Notes: a model not told the origin generated them from the sequence alone. Counted from the first letter of the stretch, positions 10,962 through 20,338 are shown. The stretch is 64,000 bases of DNA from Kosakonia sacchari SP1 (GCF_000300455.3 NZ_CP007215.2:1860001-1924000), one strand, 5' to 3'. Made by a program: numbers and translations.

Positions 10962-11049
10962 TTTATAAACGCCCCCAGGCTAATGCATTCCGTTGTAATT
11001 ACAGCGCCTAATTTTATCGTTAGCCTGGGGGAGGAGTACAGGTAAAACC

Positions 11050-11280
11050 TTATTTTTGTATCAAATAGCGGATCGTCGGCCCATCTTGCTGAATATCCAG
11101 CACGGTATAGCCGTGATTACGCGCATCCAGAGGAATATTGTTAATGGATTGCGGGCAGTCACTTACCACTTCCAGAATCTCGCCTTTTTTTAACTGCGGC
11201 AGCGCTTCAAGTGTGGCAACAGCCGGGTAAGGGCAGGGCTCACCGCTCATATCAAGACGGTAATCAGGCACAATGTTCAT
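11050..11280 (-). CDS. yedF: TusA-like sulfurtransferase-family protein YedF
   Basis: A 76-residue SirA/TusA-fold protein with the family CPxP-type motif as CPYP near residues 17-20; that Cys is the predicted sulfur (or selenium) carrier. Its start overlaps the end of yedE by 4 bases, so the membrane transporter is translated first and YedF is coupled to it. This pairing suggests YedF accepts sulfur or selenium imported by YedE. The exact substrate is unproven. Confidence 0.93.
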   Translation of the reverse strand: MNIVPDYRLDMSGEPCPYPAVATLEALPQLKKGEILEVVSDCPQSINNIPLDARNHGYTVLDIQQDGPTIRYLIQK

Positions 11281-12485
11281 GCGGTCTCCTTAACGGTAGT
11301 CGTGGTGTTAGCTCGGCGGAAGAAGCGTTTTTCCCAGCCGACGACAAACAAGAAAGCGGCCAGCAACAAAAGATAAGTGACCAGCAGTCCACCCAGCGGG
11401 CCGAAGGTTTTCAACAGGTTGATTTTGTCCCAACTGGTGGCCAGCGCAGGGGATAAATCATCCCAGTACCAGGCGAGGATCGTTGAGCCAATCACGTTAC
11501 CAAGCCCAACCCACCAGTAGTGTACCTGGCCTTCCACCGCGCGGTACATCCAGCCGGTTTCACAACCGCCGGCAAGTACAATGCCAAAGCCGAACAGCAA
11601 CCCGCCGATCACGGCATTCGGACCCGCCCACATAATTTTGGCTTCCATGCCCAACTGGACATAGCTAAAGATGCCGATAGCGCTGGCCGCCATACCGAAA
11701 ATAATCGCTTTCGCCATCATCGTGCGCCCGGTGATCCACATATCGCGGAAGGCCGAGGTAAAACAGATTTGCGCACGTTCGATAAGTAGACCAAAACCCA
11801 CACCAAACAGCATTGCCAGGCCTAATTTTGGCTGGTTCATTGCCGTCAGCAACGCCCAGGCCACCATGCCGAAGAACACCAGCATGCCGATGCGAAAACG
11901 GCGTTTTGCCTGCTCGGGTTTTTGCGTCAGCGGCGAGGCGGCTGAGACTTTTTGCATTTTAACCGGGATGCGAAACAGTGGCAGCAGCGTGAAGCGTGCG
12001 CCAAACCACGAGCCAATGGCGGTGGCAATGGCAAAAAACCATGCGTGTAACGAGAACTGTGGAATACCGGTAAAGAAGGCGGCGAGGTTACAACCCATCG
12101 CCAGACGCGCGCCAAAACCGGCAATCATCCCGCCGATAATCGCCTGCATGATGCGGATACGGCTGTGTGGTAAACGCAGTTTAACGTTGTTCGCCCACAG
12201 CGCGGCGGCGAAACACCCGCCGAACATGCCGATGATCATCATGCCGTCAATACGGGTGAGCGGCGTGCCGTCAAGGTGGATCAACTTGAAGTAGCCCCAC
12301 TCTTCGGTATGCACACCCGCCAGTTGCAATAACTGACCGCCCCAGCGGGTAAATTCGCCGGTGACCGCCCAGAACGTGCCGGTGATACCAAAATAGTAAG
12401 TGGAGAGGATGCCCGCAGCGATAACCGCCGGGACGGGAGACCAGAACTTAATCAGAAAGCGGTCTTTGAACTGTTGCCATGACAT
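11277..12485 (-). CDS. yedE: YedE family sulfur/selenium transport membrane protein
   Basis: A 402-residue integral membrane protein (E. coli YedE 401) with about ten hydrophobic segments arranged as two related halves of the sulf_transp/YeeE family. Conserved Cys-containing motifs GCNLAAF and GGCETGWMYR occur once in each half, as in thiosulfate channels of this family. It is coupled to yedF by a 4-base overlap. It probably brings a reduced sulfur or selenium compound through the inner membrane for YedF; the substrate is inferred from family and context. Confidence 0.92.
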   Translation of the reverse strand: MSWQQFKDRFLIKFWSPVPAVIAAGILSTYYFGITGTFWAVTGEFTRWGGQLLQLAGVHTEEWGYFKLIHLDGTPLTRIDGMMIIGMFGGCFAAALWANNVKLRLPHSRIRIMQAIIGGMIAGFGARLAMGCNLAAFFTGIPQFSLHAWFFAIATAIGSWFGARFTLLPLFRIPVKMQKVSAASPLTQKPEQAKRRFRIGMLVFFGMVAWALLTAMNQPKLGLAMLFGVGFGLLIERAQICFTSAFRDMWITGRTMMAKAIIFGMAASAIGIFSYVQLGMEAKIMWAGPNAVIGGLLFGFGIVLAGGCETGWMYRAVEGQVHYWWVGLGNVIGSTILAWYWDDLSPALATSWDKINLLKTFGPLGGLLVTYLLLLAAFLFVVGWEKRFFRRANTTTTVKETA

Positions 12486-12678
12486 AGAAATGAGCCTCTG
12501 AACTCAGAAGGAACGGGTAATGCAAAAGAACCCCGGATAATACACGGGCGAGATGACAAGCTAACGTAAAAAAGGCGAAAAACCTGGTACAGATCAAACT
12601 TGCAGGCGGTGGGGGAAAGGGTGGCGATGATAATGCTTTAATGCCACAATATTTTTTTCTTCGCGAGCAGGATAAATA

Positions 12679-13089
12679 ATGAAAAAGCGAGTGATTATTG
12701 GCGCGGCGATGCTGCTAAGCGGCTGCGTCCAGGTGGATAATTACGATGCGGTGGTGAAACAGCCCGCACCGGCAGGACTGGCGGGTTACTGGCAGTCATC
12801 CGGACCGCAAAGCAGCCTGGTGAGCCCGGAAGCCATCGCCAGCCTTATCGTGACAAAAGAAGGGGATACGCTCGATTGCCGCCAGTGGCAGCGCGTGATT
12901 GCCGTTCCTGGCAAACTGATGCGTAATGGCGACAAGCTGTATAACGTGACGCAAAAACGTGACATTTACCGTCTTGAGCGCGAAGGCAACGCGCTGGAGT
13001 TTGATGGTCTGACATTGCAACGCGTCGATAAACCCACGGTTGAATGCCAGGATGCTTTAACAAAAGTCGGGCTGAAAATTACGCACTAA
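12679..13089 (+). CDS. yedD: Lipoprotein YedD
   Basis: A 136-residue predicted lipoprotein. The N-terminus MKKRVIIGAAMLLSGCVQV has a basic start, a short hydrophobic core and the lipobox LLSGC with lipidated Cys16. The mature part is a small domain with the conserved DCRQWQRVIAVPGKLM segment. In E. coli it is an outer-membrane-associated protein of the Rcs/envelope stress set. The gene is divergent from yedE and convergent with amyA. Confidence 0.93.
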   Translation: MKKRVIIGAAMLLSGCVQVDNYDAVVKQPAPAGLAGYWQSSGPQSSLVSPEAIASLIVTKEGDTLDCRQWQRVIAVPGKLMRNGDKLYNVTQKRDIYRLEREGNALEFDGLTLQRVDKPTVECQDALTKVGLKITH

Positions 13090-13094
13090 ATGGC

Positions 13095-13127
13095 ACGCCG
13101 GGCCTGCATGCTGCCCGGCGTATTTTT
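13095..13127. terminator. Terminator between yedD and amyA
   Basis: A 9-bp GC-rich stem (13095-13103 with 13113-13121) is followed by a T-run on the yedD strand, between convergent genes. Confidence 0.85.
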
Positions 13128-14613
13128 ATAGCGCATCCTCAATAACCCACACGCTGACGCTACCCCCCTGGCAGGTGAATGTACCCTTACCGTATTCATC
13201 GGTGGTGGTGGTTTCCTCGCGGTGGCCAAGAAAATCCCGCCACACTTTATTGGCGTAATTCTCCCCCAGCATCAACTGCTTTTCTCCCTCGTCGCCATTG
13301 GACATCACCACCACGCAACCCGGCTCACATTCGGTGCCGCTGCGGCTAAAGGCAATGCAGTTAGGGTGATCAAACCACAGCGTTTGCACGCCGTGGGCGA
13401 AACGCTGGCGAGCGAGGATTAGCCGATCGAGATTTTCAATAATCGGCATATCGACGTGGTAGGTTTCGCCATCGCCGCCGGTATCGTCGTAGCTTGCGCC
13501 AAACAGATCCGGGTAAAAGACTGACGGCACGCCATTTTCACGCAGCAGGATCAGTGCATAGGCCAGCGGTTTAAACCAGGCTTCCACCGGCGCTTCCAGG
13601 GCTTGCAGGGGTTGCGTGTCGTGGTTGGCAACCAGCGTTACGGCGTGAAACGGATCGGCTTCAACCAGTGTTCCGTCGAAGATCTGACGCATATCGTAAT
13701 TGCGTCCCTGTTGCGAGGCTTCGTGAAATTTCATATGCAGCGGCGCGTCAAAGAGCATCGTTTTACCCTCAACCTGGCCGATATACTGCTGCAATTTTTC
13801 CACTTCATGGGACCAGTATTCCGCGACGATAAACAGCGGCCTAGGCGCGACTTCCTGCACATGCTCGATCCACTCCTTATAGAACCAGGCCGGAATGTGT
13901 TTTACTGCGTCCAGACGAAAACCGTCGCAGTGGGTTTGCTCCATAACCCAGCGCGCCCAGTATTTGATCTCTTCCGTCACCGCATGGTTACGAAAATCGA
14001 TATTGGCCCCCATCAGGTAGTCGAAATTACCCAACTCGTCGTCAACCTGGTCGTTCCAGCCATCACCGGTATAGTCGTTAACGATTTTAAAAACGCCGTA
14101 TTCGGCCGGGTTTTCGATATGATCGACGCCGCTGAAGCATTTGTAATCCCAGATAAATCGTGAATATTTCCCGGCGCGGGCAGGGAAGGTAAAGCGCGTC
14201 CAGGCTTCACATGCAACAACCTCGTCGTCAATTTGCGTGCGATCCTGTTGATTGACCCGGTTCACGCGTACTGCTTCTTTTTCATCGGCACCCATTTTGT
14301 GGTTCACCACCACATCAAGTAACACGGCGATATCGTTCGCCTGCAGGGCGTCTATGGCAGCGAGCAGTTGCGCTTTATCGCCATATTTAGTGGCGACGCT
14401 GCCTTTCTGATCAAATTCACCTAAATCGAATAAATCGTAGCTGTCATAACCTACCGATTGGCCACCTGCGGCACCTTTGTACGCCGGTGGAAGCCAGACC
14501 ATATTGATCCCCATGTCATTGAGCGCACCTGCGCGCGCGCGAAGTTCCGGCCAGAGTGCGCCGCCATCAGGGGAGTACCAGTGAAACGTTTGCAACAGGG
14601 TGGGGTTTTTCAT
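13126..14613 (-). CDS. amyA: Cytoplasmic alpha-amylase
   Basis: A GH13 enzyme that hydrolyses internal alpha-1,4 bonds of maltodextrins in the cytoplasm. It has 495 residues, the same as E. coli AmyA, and no signal peptide. All four GH13 regions are visible: DVVVNHKMG (region I), [10 protein letters not shown] with the nucleophile Asp (II), VAEYWS with the acid/base Glu (III), and ANHDTQ with the transition-state Asp (IV). It stands alone between yedD and fliT, as in E. coli. Confidence 0.96.
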   Translation of the reverse strand: MKNPTLLQTFHWYSPDGGALWPELRARAGALNDMGINMVWLPPAYKGAAGGQSVGYDSYDLFDLGEFDQKGSVATKYGDKAQLLAAIDALQANDIAVLLDVVVNHKMGADEKEAVRVNRVNQQDRTQIDDEVVACEAWTRFTFPARAGKYSRFIWDYKCFSGVDHIENPAEYGVFKIVNDYTGDGWNDQVDDELGNFDYLMGANIDFRNHAVTEEIKYWARWVMEQTHCDGFRLDAVKHIPAWFYKEWIEHVQEVAPRPLFIVAEYWSHEVEKLQQYIGQVEGKTMLFDAPLHMKFHEASQQGRNYDMRQIFDGTLVEADPFHAVTLVANHDTQPLQALEAPVEAWFKPLAYALILLRENGVPSVFYPDLFGASYDDTGGDGETYHVDMPIIENLDRLILARQRFAHGVQTLWFDHPNCIAFSRSGTECEPGCVVVMSNGDEGEKQLMLGENYANKVWRDFLGHREETTTTDEYGKGTFTCQGGSVSVWVIEDAL

Positions 14614-14739
14614 CTTCCGTGCTCCAGAATGAGACGCTGGAAGTATGGCTGAGATTTCAGAAACGACGAACCGCTACGTACATATCGGCGGGGTAATCTG
14701 TGTTGGGAGATAAGAACGGGAAGAGGGGGAAAGGCGAAA

Positions 14740-14776
14740 ACCGTAGCGGGTGATGGACTGTTCCTGCATCACCCGC
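14740..14776 (-). terminator. Probable terminator of the fliDST operon
   Basis: A perfect 10-bp stem (14746-14755 with 14767-14776) lies 12 bases past the fliT stop, read on the minus strand, with a short T-rich stretch after it. The T-run is weak, so efficiency is uncertain. Confidence 0.65.
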
Positions 14777-14787
14777 CGGGCATGAGA

Positions 14788-15147
14788 TCAGATCTCATTG
14801 GGGAATAAAATGTTTCCAGAGAGACGTCCATATGTCGAATGCAGGTTATGTTGTCGGGATGTCTGTCCAACCAATGTCCGCAGCTCGTCCATTCGCTGGC
14901 TTAACAGTTCTTTGAGGGAAACTTCATTGTCCAGAATTTGCTGTAGCAGCGGGCGAATTTGCGCCTGCATTTGAGGCGCGACTTCACTAATGTCCTGGAA
15001 CTGTGTCAGTTTCTCTACAGCGGTAATGTATTTCAACTCGTGCTCAATGAGTTCGTCCCAACGCCCTTCCTTCGCGAGGTTAAGCATGGTGCGGCTGGTG
15101 ACCAACAGCAGCTGATAGTGGTGGAGCAACCCGAAATTTGCTTCCAT
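14788..15147 (-). CDS. fliT: Flagellar export chaperone FliT
   Basis: FliT is the export chaperone for the filament cap FliD; free FliT also binds FlhD4C2 and lowers class 2 transcription once FliD leaves. The 119 residues match the family (about 121) and are almost wholly helical. The ATG overlaps the fliS stop by one base (TAATG). It is the last gene of fliDST. Confidence 0.93.
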   Translation of the reverse strand: MEANFGLLHHYQLLLVTSRTMLNLAKEGRWDELIEHELKYITAVEKLTQFQDISEVAPQMQAQIRPLLQQILDNEVSLKELLSQRMDELRTLVGQTSRQHNLHSTYGRLSGNILFPNEI

Positions 15148-15557
15148 TAGTAAGTGTCCCGCGCGTTTTGATTATTGGGGCCAATCTCTTTCCAGGCATC
15201 AGCAATGTTGTTGAGCAACGTTGAAACTTCATCAATGGCGGAGAGGTCATTGTGGAGATTAGCCTGTAAAAGACGTCGTGTCATATAGTCATAAAGACTG
15301 TCCAGGTTTGCGGCGATCTCGCCACCGACTTCATGGTCGAGACCGGCACGCAAACCGTTGGTAATGATATTTATAGCCTTTGAAAGCGCCTGTCCTTTAC
15401 CGGGAATATCTCCCTGCTCAATCAGGATCGCAGCCCTTTTCATGGCGCTTAACGCGCCATCAAAAAGCAGTACTACAAGCTGATGCGGGCTGGCGCTCAG
15501 GACGGCGCTTTCCACGCCGACCTGAGCATAAGCCTGAGTTCCCGATTTCGTATACAT
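15147..15557 (-). CDS. fliS: Flagellin export chaperone FliS
   Basis: FliS binds the C-terminal helices of flagellin and keeps it monomeric until export. From MYTKSGTQAYAQVGVES it has 136 residues, as in E. coli. The ATG at 15557 has a GAGG site 6 bases upstream; the longer TTG reading adds only four residues and is less likely. With three flagellin genes downstream it probably serves all of them, since their C-termini are identical. Confidence 0.95.
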   Translation of the reverse strand: MYTKSGTQAYAQVGVESAVLSASPHQLVVLLFDGALSAMKRAAILIEQGDIPGKGQALSKAINIITNGLRAGLDHEVGGEIAANLDSLYDYMTRRLLQANLHNDLSAIDEVSTLLNNIADAWKEIGPNNQNARDTY

Positions 15558-15580
15558 TTCAAACCTCAACGAATACTGTA

Positions 15581-16999
15581 TTAGTTGGTCTTGTTAAATT
15601 GCTGGGTCAAATAGTTACCGGTTGACTCCAGTGATGACACCAGCGTACTTAAACTTGTAAATTGTGCTTTATAACGAGCCATGGTTGCCGTTATCTGATC
15701 GCTAACCCGGTCATACTGATCAGACAGTTTTTTCAGCGTCTTGTTAATCCCATCGGTTGCATTCTGCACGGTGCCATCAGAACCCAGGAAGTCATCCAGC
15801 AGATTGCTGGCCTGTGTCGCAAAACCTGTGGTTTTGCCATCACCGGTCAGGAAAGAGATCACGTCAGTCGATTTTTCCGTCAGCGCTTTGTCAAGCTTGG
15901 TGCTGTCGACGGTCAGTTTGCCGGAGACATCCTGAGTAATACCCAACTGCGACAGAATGTTATAGCTGCCACTGTTGCTCTGCGAAGAGGAGAGCAGCGA
16001 GCGCAAACGCGTCTGAATGTTACGCAGCGTACCGTCACCCAGCAGATCGCCGTTAGAGTTATCCTGAGACGTACTGCCCTGATCCACTTTCGTGTATTTC
16101 GTCTGGTTGGCAATGGTCGTTTGCAGTGAGTTATAAGCATCAACAAACGCCTGCACCGCCGCAGTCATTGGCGCATTATCTTTGGTTACCGCCAGCGTTT
16201 CCGGGCTGCCGATATTGGTTTTGTTCAGCGTCAGCGTGACGCCTTCCGGCGCATCGGTGATGGTGTTACTGCTACGCGTGATCGCCACGCCGTTGATCTT
16301 CAGGTTGGCGTCAGCGGCGGCAACCTGCTGCGTCATGGTATTGCTGGCGCTGCCGGCATTGCTTGAATCATAACTAACGTACTTGGCTAATTCGGTATCG
16401 TTAGTGGTGATCGTCATCTGGTTGGTGGTACCGCTATCGCGTGAGGTCAGCGCCAGATAATAGCTGCTGTCATCGGCTTTAATGATACTGGCGGTCACAC
16501 TTCCTGCTTTCGCGTTGATCGCATCACGGATATCCGCCAGGCTGGTCTTATCGCTTGCCAGCGTAACGGTCAGCGGATCTTTTTGGCCCGGTTGGGTGAT
16601 CGTAATGGTACGCGAGCTCAGGCTGCTATCGCCTAAGTCCGTATCTTTACTTGCCGCTTTCGGGCTGAGCAGCGACTGCGCTGCTGCCAGCGACGTCACT
16701 TCAATAGAATATGATCCCGCCGTTGCACTGGTCGCCAGGGAGGCGGTAAACGCCGTGTTGGTGCTGGACACTTTGGCCGATGCAATTTTTGAGGTGTCTT
16801 TCAGCGCGTTGGCCGCTGTTTGCAGTTTGGTCAGCGACGTCTGAACGATACCCCAGGCAGTGAGTTTTGCTTTATACGATGTCTGCTGAGTGGTAATTGG
16901 CGTCAGCCTTGTCTCTTCGGCCGTCTGCAGCTGGCTATACAGCGTACTGAGCGACGAACTTAAGCTGGTGCCTGCTCCGATAGAACTAATAGTTGCCAT
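15581..16999 (-). CDS. fliD: Flagellar filament cap protein FliD
   Basis: FliD (hook-associated protein 2) forms the cap under which flagellin subunits fold at the filament tip. The 472 residues match the family (468). Conserved N- and C-terminal coiled-coil regions surround a Ser/Thr-rich variable centre, and the protein has almost no Cys. It heads fliDST and is divergent from the first flagellin gene. A FliA-type promoter lies upstream at 17037-17063. Confidence 0.96.
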   Translation of the reverse strand: MATISSIGAGTSLSSSLSTLYSQLQTAEETRLTPITTQQTSYKAKLTAWGIVQTSLTKLQTAANALKDTSKIASAKVSSTNTAFTASLATSATAGSYSIEVTSLAAAQSLLSPKAASKDTDLGDSSLSSRTITITQPGQKDPLTVTLASDKTSLADIRDAINAKAGSVTASIIKADDSSYYLALTSRDSGTTNQMTITTNDTELAKYVSYDSSNAGSASNTMTQQVAAADANLKINGVAITRSSNTITDAPEGVTLTLNKTNIGSPETLAVTKDNAPMTAAVQAFVDAYNSLQTTIANQTKYTKVDQGSTSQDNSNGDLLGDGTLRNIQTRLRSLLSSSQSNSGSYNILSQLGITQDVSGKLTVDSTKLDKALTEKSTDVISFLTGDGKTTGFATQASNLLDDFLGSDGTVQNATDGINKTLKKLSDQYDRVSDQITATMARYKAQFTSLSTLVSSLESTGNYLTQQFNKTN

Positions 17000-17036
17000 T
17001 TCTTTATCCTTCAGTTTTAGACAATCACTGTGGGGA

Positions 17037-17063
17037 TTATCGGCAGCGACTGCGAAAAGATTA
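17037..17063 (-). promoter_or_regulatory. FliA (sigma-28) promoter of fliDST
   Basis: Read on the minus strand this is TAAT, 15 bases, then GCCGATAA. The -10 is the exact FliA consensus and the -35 differs from TAAA at one base. Confidence 0.85.
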
Positions 17064-17145
17064 GAGGGTTTTTTTTAAAACAATGGCGAAATAAAGATAA
17101 AGAATAGCGGGCAGTTTGCGGCTTTAAAAAAATGATCTTTTTTTC

Positions 17146-17172
17146 TAAAGGTTGCTCAGAGGCGGTCGATAA
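17146..17172 (+). promoter_or_regulatory. FliA (sigma-28) promoter of first flagellin gene
   Basis: TAAA, 15 bases, GTCGATAA: one mismatch to the FliA consensus. The -35 begins 94 bases before the ATG at 17240. Confidence 0.92.
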
Positions 17173-17239
17173 TCAGGGTGACGGTGAGAAAACCGTAGGC
17201 AGATGCCTGAATCTGATAACTTTTTTAAGGAATTACATC

Positions 17240-18145
17240 ATGGCTGTTATTAATACTAACACCCTGTCTCTGATGACTCAGAACAACCTGACTAAATCTC
17301 AGTCTTCTCTGGGTACGTCTATTGAGCGCCTGTCTTCTGGTCTGCGTATTAACAGCGCTAAAGATGACGCTGCTGGCCAGGCAATTGCTAACCGCTTTAC
17401 TTCTAACATCAACGGCCTGACCGTTGCTGCACGTAACGCGAACGATGGTATCTCTCTGGCGCAGACCGCTGAAGGTGCGCTGAGCGAAATCAACAACAAC
17501 TTGCAGCGTATCCGTGACCTGACCGTTCAGGCACAGAACAGCTCTAACTCTGCATCTGACATTGACTCCATTCAGGCTGAAGTTAACCAGCGTATGGAAG
17601 AAGTGAACCGCGTAACCACCCAGACCGACTTCAACGGCATCAAAGTGCTGAACACTGGTTCCGGCACCAGCAGCTACAACTTCCAGGTTGGCGCGAAAGA
17701 CGGCGAGCAGATCTCCATCAGCCTGACCTCTTCTGATTCTTACAACCTGTACAACGCTACCGGTGCAACTTCCCAGACTTCCGGCCAGACCATCAACGGT
17801 ACTGCACGTTCTACCGCTGCTGAAGGCTTCGACGTTCTGAGCGGTACGGTAAACAGCGGCGGCACCACCAACGGTAACCCGCTGGCAGATATCGATGCGG
17901 CAATCAAAGCGGTTGACACTCAGCGCAGCCTGCTGGGTGCGTCCCAGAACCGTTTCGAATCCACCATCACCAACCTGAACAACACGGTGAACAACCTGTC
18001 TTCCGCACGCAGCCGTATTCAGGATTCTGACTACGCGACTGAAGTGTCGAACATGTCCCGCGCGCAGATCCTGCAGCAGGCTGGTTCTTCCGTACTGGCT
18101 CAGGCCAACCAGGTTCCGCAGACCATGCTGTCCCTGCTGCGTTAA
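17240..18145 (+). CDS. fliC: Flagellin, first copy of a tandem triplet
   Basis: Flagellin is exported by the type III apparatus and polymerises into the filament. This copy has 301 residues, far shorter than E. coli K-12 FliC (498). It keeps the conserved D0/D1 N-terminus ([20 protein letters not shown]) and the C-terminus ending [10 protein letters not shown], with a short Ser/Thr-rich centre at about residues 140-225 in place of the D2/D3 domains. The ATG at 17240 follows AAGGAATTACATC; an upstream in-frame extension is not used. It differs from the third copy at residues 82, 166, 167, 171, 211 and 227. Its leader, next to fliD, differs from the leaders of the other two copies. Confidence 0.97.
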   Translation: MAVINTNTLSLMTQNNLTKSQSSLGTSIERLSSGLRINSAKDDAAGQAIANRFTSNINGLTVAARNANDGISLAQTAEGALSEINNNLQRIRDLTVQAQNSSNSASDIDSIQAEVNQRMEEVNRVTTQTDFNGIKVLNTGSGTSSYNFQVGAKDGEQISISLTSSDSYNLYNATGATSQTSGQTINGTARSTAAEGFDVLSGTVNSGGTTNGNPLADIDAAIKAVDTQRSLLGASQNRFESTITNLNNTVNNLSSARSRIQDSDYATEVSNMSRAQILQQAGSSVLAQANQVPQTMLSLLR

Positions 18146-18166
18146 TCGCAAATTATCTCGTATCAG

Positions 18167-18193
18167 AAAGCGCCGCTTGTCGGCGCTTTTTTA
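18167..18193 (+). terminator. Terminator after first flagellin gene
   Basis: A 9-bp stem (18167-18175 with 18181-18189), 5-base loop, then a T-run. The same element is repeated after the second copy. Confidence 0.92.
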
Positions 18194-18233
18194 TTTCTTT
18201 GAAAAATAAGCCGAATAAAAATAAAAAAATCCC

Positions 18234-18260
18234 TAAAGAGTTCGTTAACCCCGTCGATAA
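18234..18260 (+). promoter_or_regulatory. FliA (sigma-28) promoter of second flagellin gene
   Basis: TAAA, 15 bases, GTCGATAA, starting 95 bases before the ATG at 18329. Confidence 0.92.
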
Positions 18261-18328
18261 CAATTAGGACGGTGATGAAGCCGCTGGCGCATACCGGAAT
18301 ATAAATTACTCAATGAAGGATAATAATC

Positions 18329-19234
18329 ATGGCTGTTATTAATACTAACACCCTGTCGCTGATGACCCAGAACAACCTGACTAAATCTCAGTCTTCTCTG
18401 GGCACCTCGATCGAGCGCCTCTCTTCCGGTCTGCGTATCAACAGCGCTAAAGACGACGCTGCAGGCCAGGCAATTGCTAACCGTTTTACTTCTAACATCA
18501 ACGGCCTGACCGTTGCTGCACGTAACGCGAACGACGGTATCTCTCTGGCGCAGACCGCTGAAGGCGCGCTGGGCGAAATCAACAACAACTTGCAGCGTAT
18601 CCGTGACCTGACCGTTCAGGCGCAGAACAGCTCTAACTCCGCGTCTGACATCGACTCCATCCAGGCTGAAGTTAACCAGCGTATGGAAGAAGTTAACCGC
18701 GTGACCACCCAGACCGACTTCAACGGCATCAAAGTGCTGAACACCGGTTCTGGCTCCAGCAGCTACAACTTCCAGGTTGGCGCGAAAGACGGCGAAACTA
18801 TCTCCATCAGCCTGAGCTCTTCCAACGCTTACAACCTGTTTAACGCTACCGGTGCAACTTCCCAGACTTCCGGCCAGACCATCAACGGTACTGCACGTTC
18901 TACCGCTGCTGAAGGCTTCGACGTTCTGAGCGGTACGGTAAGCAGCGGCGGCGCTACCGACGGTAACCCGCTGGCAGATATCGATGCGGCAATCAAAGCG
19001 GTTGACTCCCAGCGCAGCCTGCTGGGTGCGTCCCAGAACCGTTTCGAATCCACCATCACCAACCTGAACAACACCGTGAACAACCTGTCTTCCGCACGCA
19101 GCCGTATTCAGGATTCTGATTACGCGACTGAAGTGTCGAACATGTCCCGCGCGCAGATCCTGCAGCAGGCTGGTTCTTCCGTACTGGCTCAGGCCAACCA
19201 GGTTCCGCAGACCATGCTGTCCCTGCTGCGTTAA
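18329..19234 (+). CDS. fliC: Flagellin, second copy of a tandem triplet
   Basis: A 301-residue flagellin with the same conserved ends and short central domain as its neighbours. It differs from the third copy only at residues 143, 157, 163, 205 and 209, all in the surface-exposed centre, and from the first copy at 11 positions. It has its own FliA promoter and terminator, so it can be transcribed independently. The ATG follows GAAGGATAATAATC. The changes swap Ser/Thr/Asn/Gln side chains and could alter O-glycosylation sites. Confidence 0.97.
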   Translation: MAVINTNTLSLMTQNNLTKSQSSLGTSIERLSSGLRINSAKDDAAGQAIANRFTSNINGLTVAARNANDGISLAQTAEGALGEINNNLQRIRDLTVQAQNSSNSASDIDSIQAEVNQRMEEVNRVTTQTDFNGIKVLNTGSGSSSYNFQVGAKDGETISISLSSSNAYNLFNATGATSQTSGQTINGTARSTAAEGFDVLSGTVSSGGATDGNPLADIDAAIKAVDSQRSLLGASQNRFESTITNLNNTVNNLSSARSRIQDSDYATEVSNMSRAQILQQAGSSVLAQANQVPQTMLSLLR

Positions 19235-19255
19235 TCGCAAATTATGTAGTACCAG

Positions 19256-19282
19256 AAAGCGCCGCTTGTCGGCGCTTTTTTA
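19256..19282 (+). terminator. Terminator after second flagellin gene
   Basis: The same stem, loop and T-run as after the first copy, including the flanking bases. Confidence 0.92.
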
Positions 19283-19337
19283 TTTTGTGATTTGCGCATA
19301 TTTTCGACGAAAATTGCTTAAAAAATAGAAAAACTAC

Positions 19338-19364
19338 TAAAGAGTTCTGGGATGTCGTCGATAA
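19338..19364 (+). promoter_or_regulatory. FliA (sigma-28) promoter of third flagellin gene
   Basis: TAAA, 15 bases, GTCGATAA, starting 95 bases before the ATG at 19433, the same geometry as the second copy. Confidence 0.92.
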
Positions 19365-19432
19365 CAATTATGACGGTGATGAAGCCGCTGGCCCATACCG
19401 GAATATAAATTTCTCACTGAAGGATAATTATC

Positions 19433-20338
19433 ATGGCTGTTATTAATACTAACACCCTGTCACTGATGACCCAGAACAACCTGACTAAATCTCAGTCTTC
19501 TCTGGGCACCTCGATCGAGCGTCTCTCTTCCGGTCTGCGTATCAACAGTGCAAAAGATGATGCGGCTGGCCAGGCAATTGCTAACCGTTTTACTTCTAAC
19601 ATCAACGGTCTGACCGTTGCTGCACGTAACGCGAACGACGGTATCTCTCTGGCGCAGACCGCTGAAGGCGCGCTGGGCGAAATCAACAACAACTTGCAGC
19701 GTATCCGTGACCTGACCGTTCAGGCGCAGAACAGCTCTAACTCCGCGTCTGACATCGACTCCATCCAGGCTGAAGTTAACCAGCGTATGGAAGAAGTGAA
19801 CCGCGTGACCACCCAGACCGACTTCAACGGCATCAAAGTGCTGAACACCGGTTCCGGCACCAGCAGCTACAACTTCCAGGTTGGCGCGAAAGACGGCGAG
19901 CAGATCTCCATCAGCCTGACCTCTTCCAACGCTTACAACCTGTTTAACGCTACCGGTGCCACTTCCCAGACTTCCGGCCAGACCATCAACGGTACTGCAC
20001 GTTCTACCGCTGCTGAAGGCTTCGACGTTCTGAGCGGTACAGTGAACAGCGGCGGCACCACCGACGGTAACCCGCTGGCAGATATCGATGCGGCTATCAA
20101 AGCGGTTGACTCCCAGCGCAGCCTGCTGGGTGCATCCCAGAACCGTTTCGAATCCACCATCACCAACCTGAACAACACCGTGAACAACCTGTCTTCCGCA
20201 CGCAGCCGTATTCAGGATTCTGACTACGCGACTGAAGTGTCGAACATGTCCCGCGCGCAGATCCTGCAGCAGGCTGGTTCTTCCGTACTGGCTCAGGCCA
20301 ACCAGGTTCCGCAGACCATGCTGTCCCTGCTGCGTTAA
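19433..20338 (+). CDS. fliC: Flagellin, third copy of a tandem triplet
   Basis: A 301-residue flagellin. At every position where the three copies differ, this one agrees with one of the others; it has no private residue. That suits a parental copy from which the others diverged, or repeated gene conversion. It has its own FliA promoter, and its leader is almost the same as that of the second copy. Its terminator differs from those of copies one and two, so its 3' side is probably the original right edge of the locus. The glycosylation island begins 182 bases downstream. Confidence 0.97.
   Translation: MAVINTNTLSLMTQNNLTKSQSSLGTSIERLSSGLRINSAKDDAAGQAIANRFTSNINGLTVAARNANDGISLAQTAEGALGEINNNLQRIRDLTVQAQNSSNSASDIDSIQAEVNQRMEEVNRVTTQTDFNGIKVLNTGSGTSSYNFQVGAKDGEQISISLTSSNAYNLFNATGATSQTSGQTINGTARSTAAEGFDVLSGTVNSGGTTDGNPLADIDAAIKAVDSQRSLLGASQNRFESTITNLNNTVNNLSSARSRIQDSDYATEVSNMSRAQILQQAGSSVLAQANQVPQTMLSLLR

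Larger units (their letters stand above)
17240..20338 (+). repeat. Tandem flagellin repeat array, unit about 1.1 kb
   Basis: Start-to-start distances are 1089 and 1104 bases. Each repeat covers leader, coding region and, for copies one and two, the same terminator. The spacers at 18146-18328 and 19235-19432 share the terminator, the FliA box and the leader. This is the pattern left by unequal crossing-over. Confidence 0.93.

Noticed and set aside
17225-19240. Long minus-strand open frames (308 and 331 residues) opposite the first two flagellin genes
   Set aside because: They mirror the flagellin coding sequence almost exactly, are repeated with each copy, lack ribosome sites and family similarity, and follow from codon bias of a highly expressed gene.
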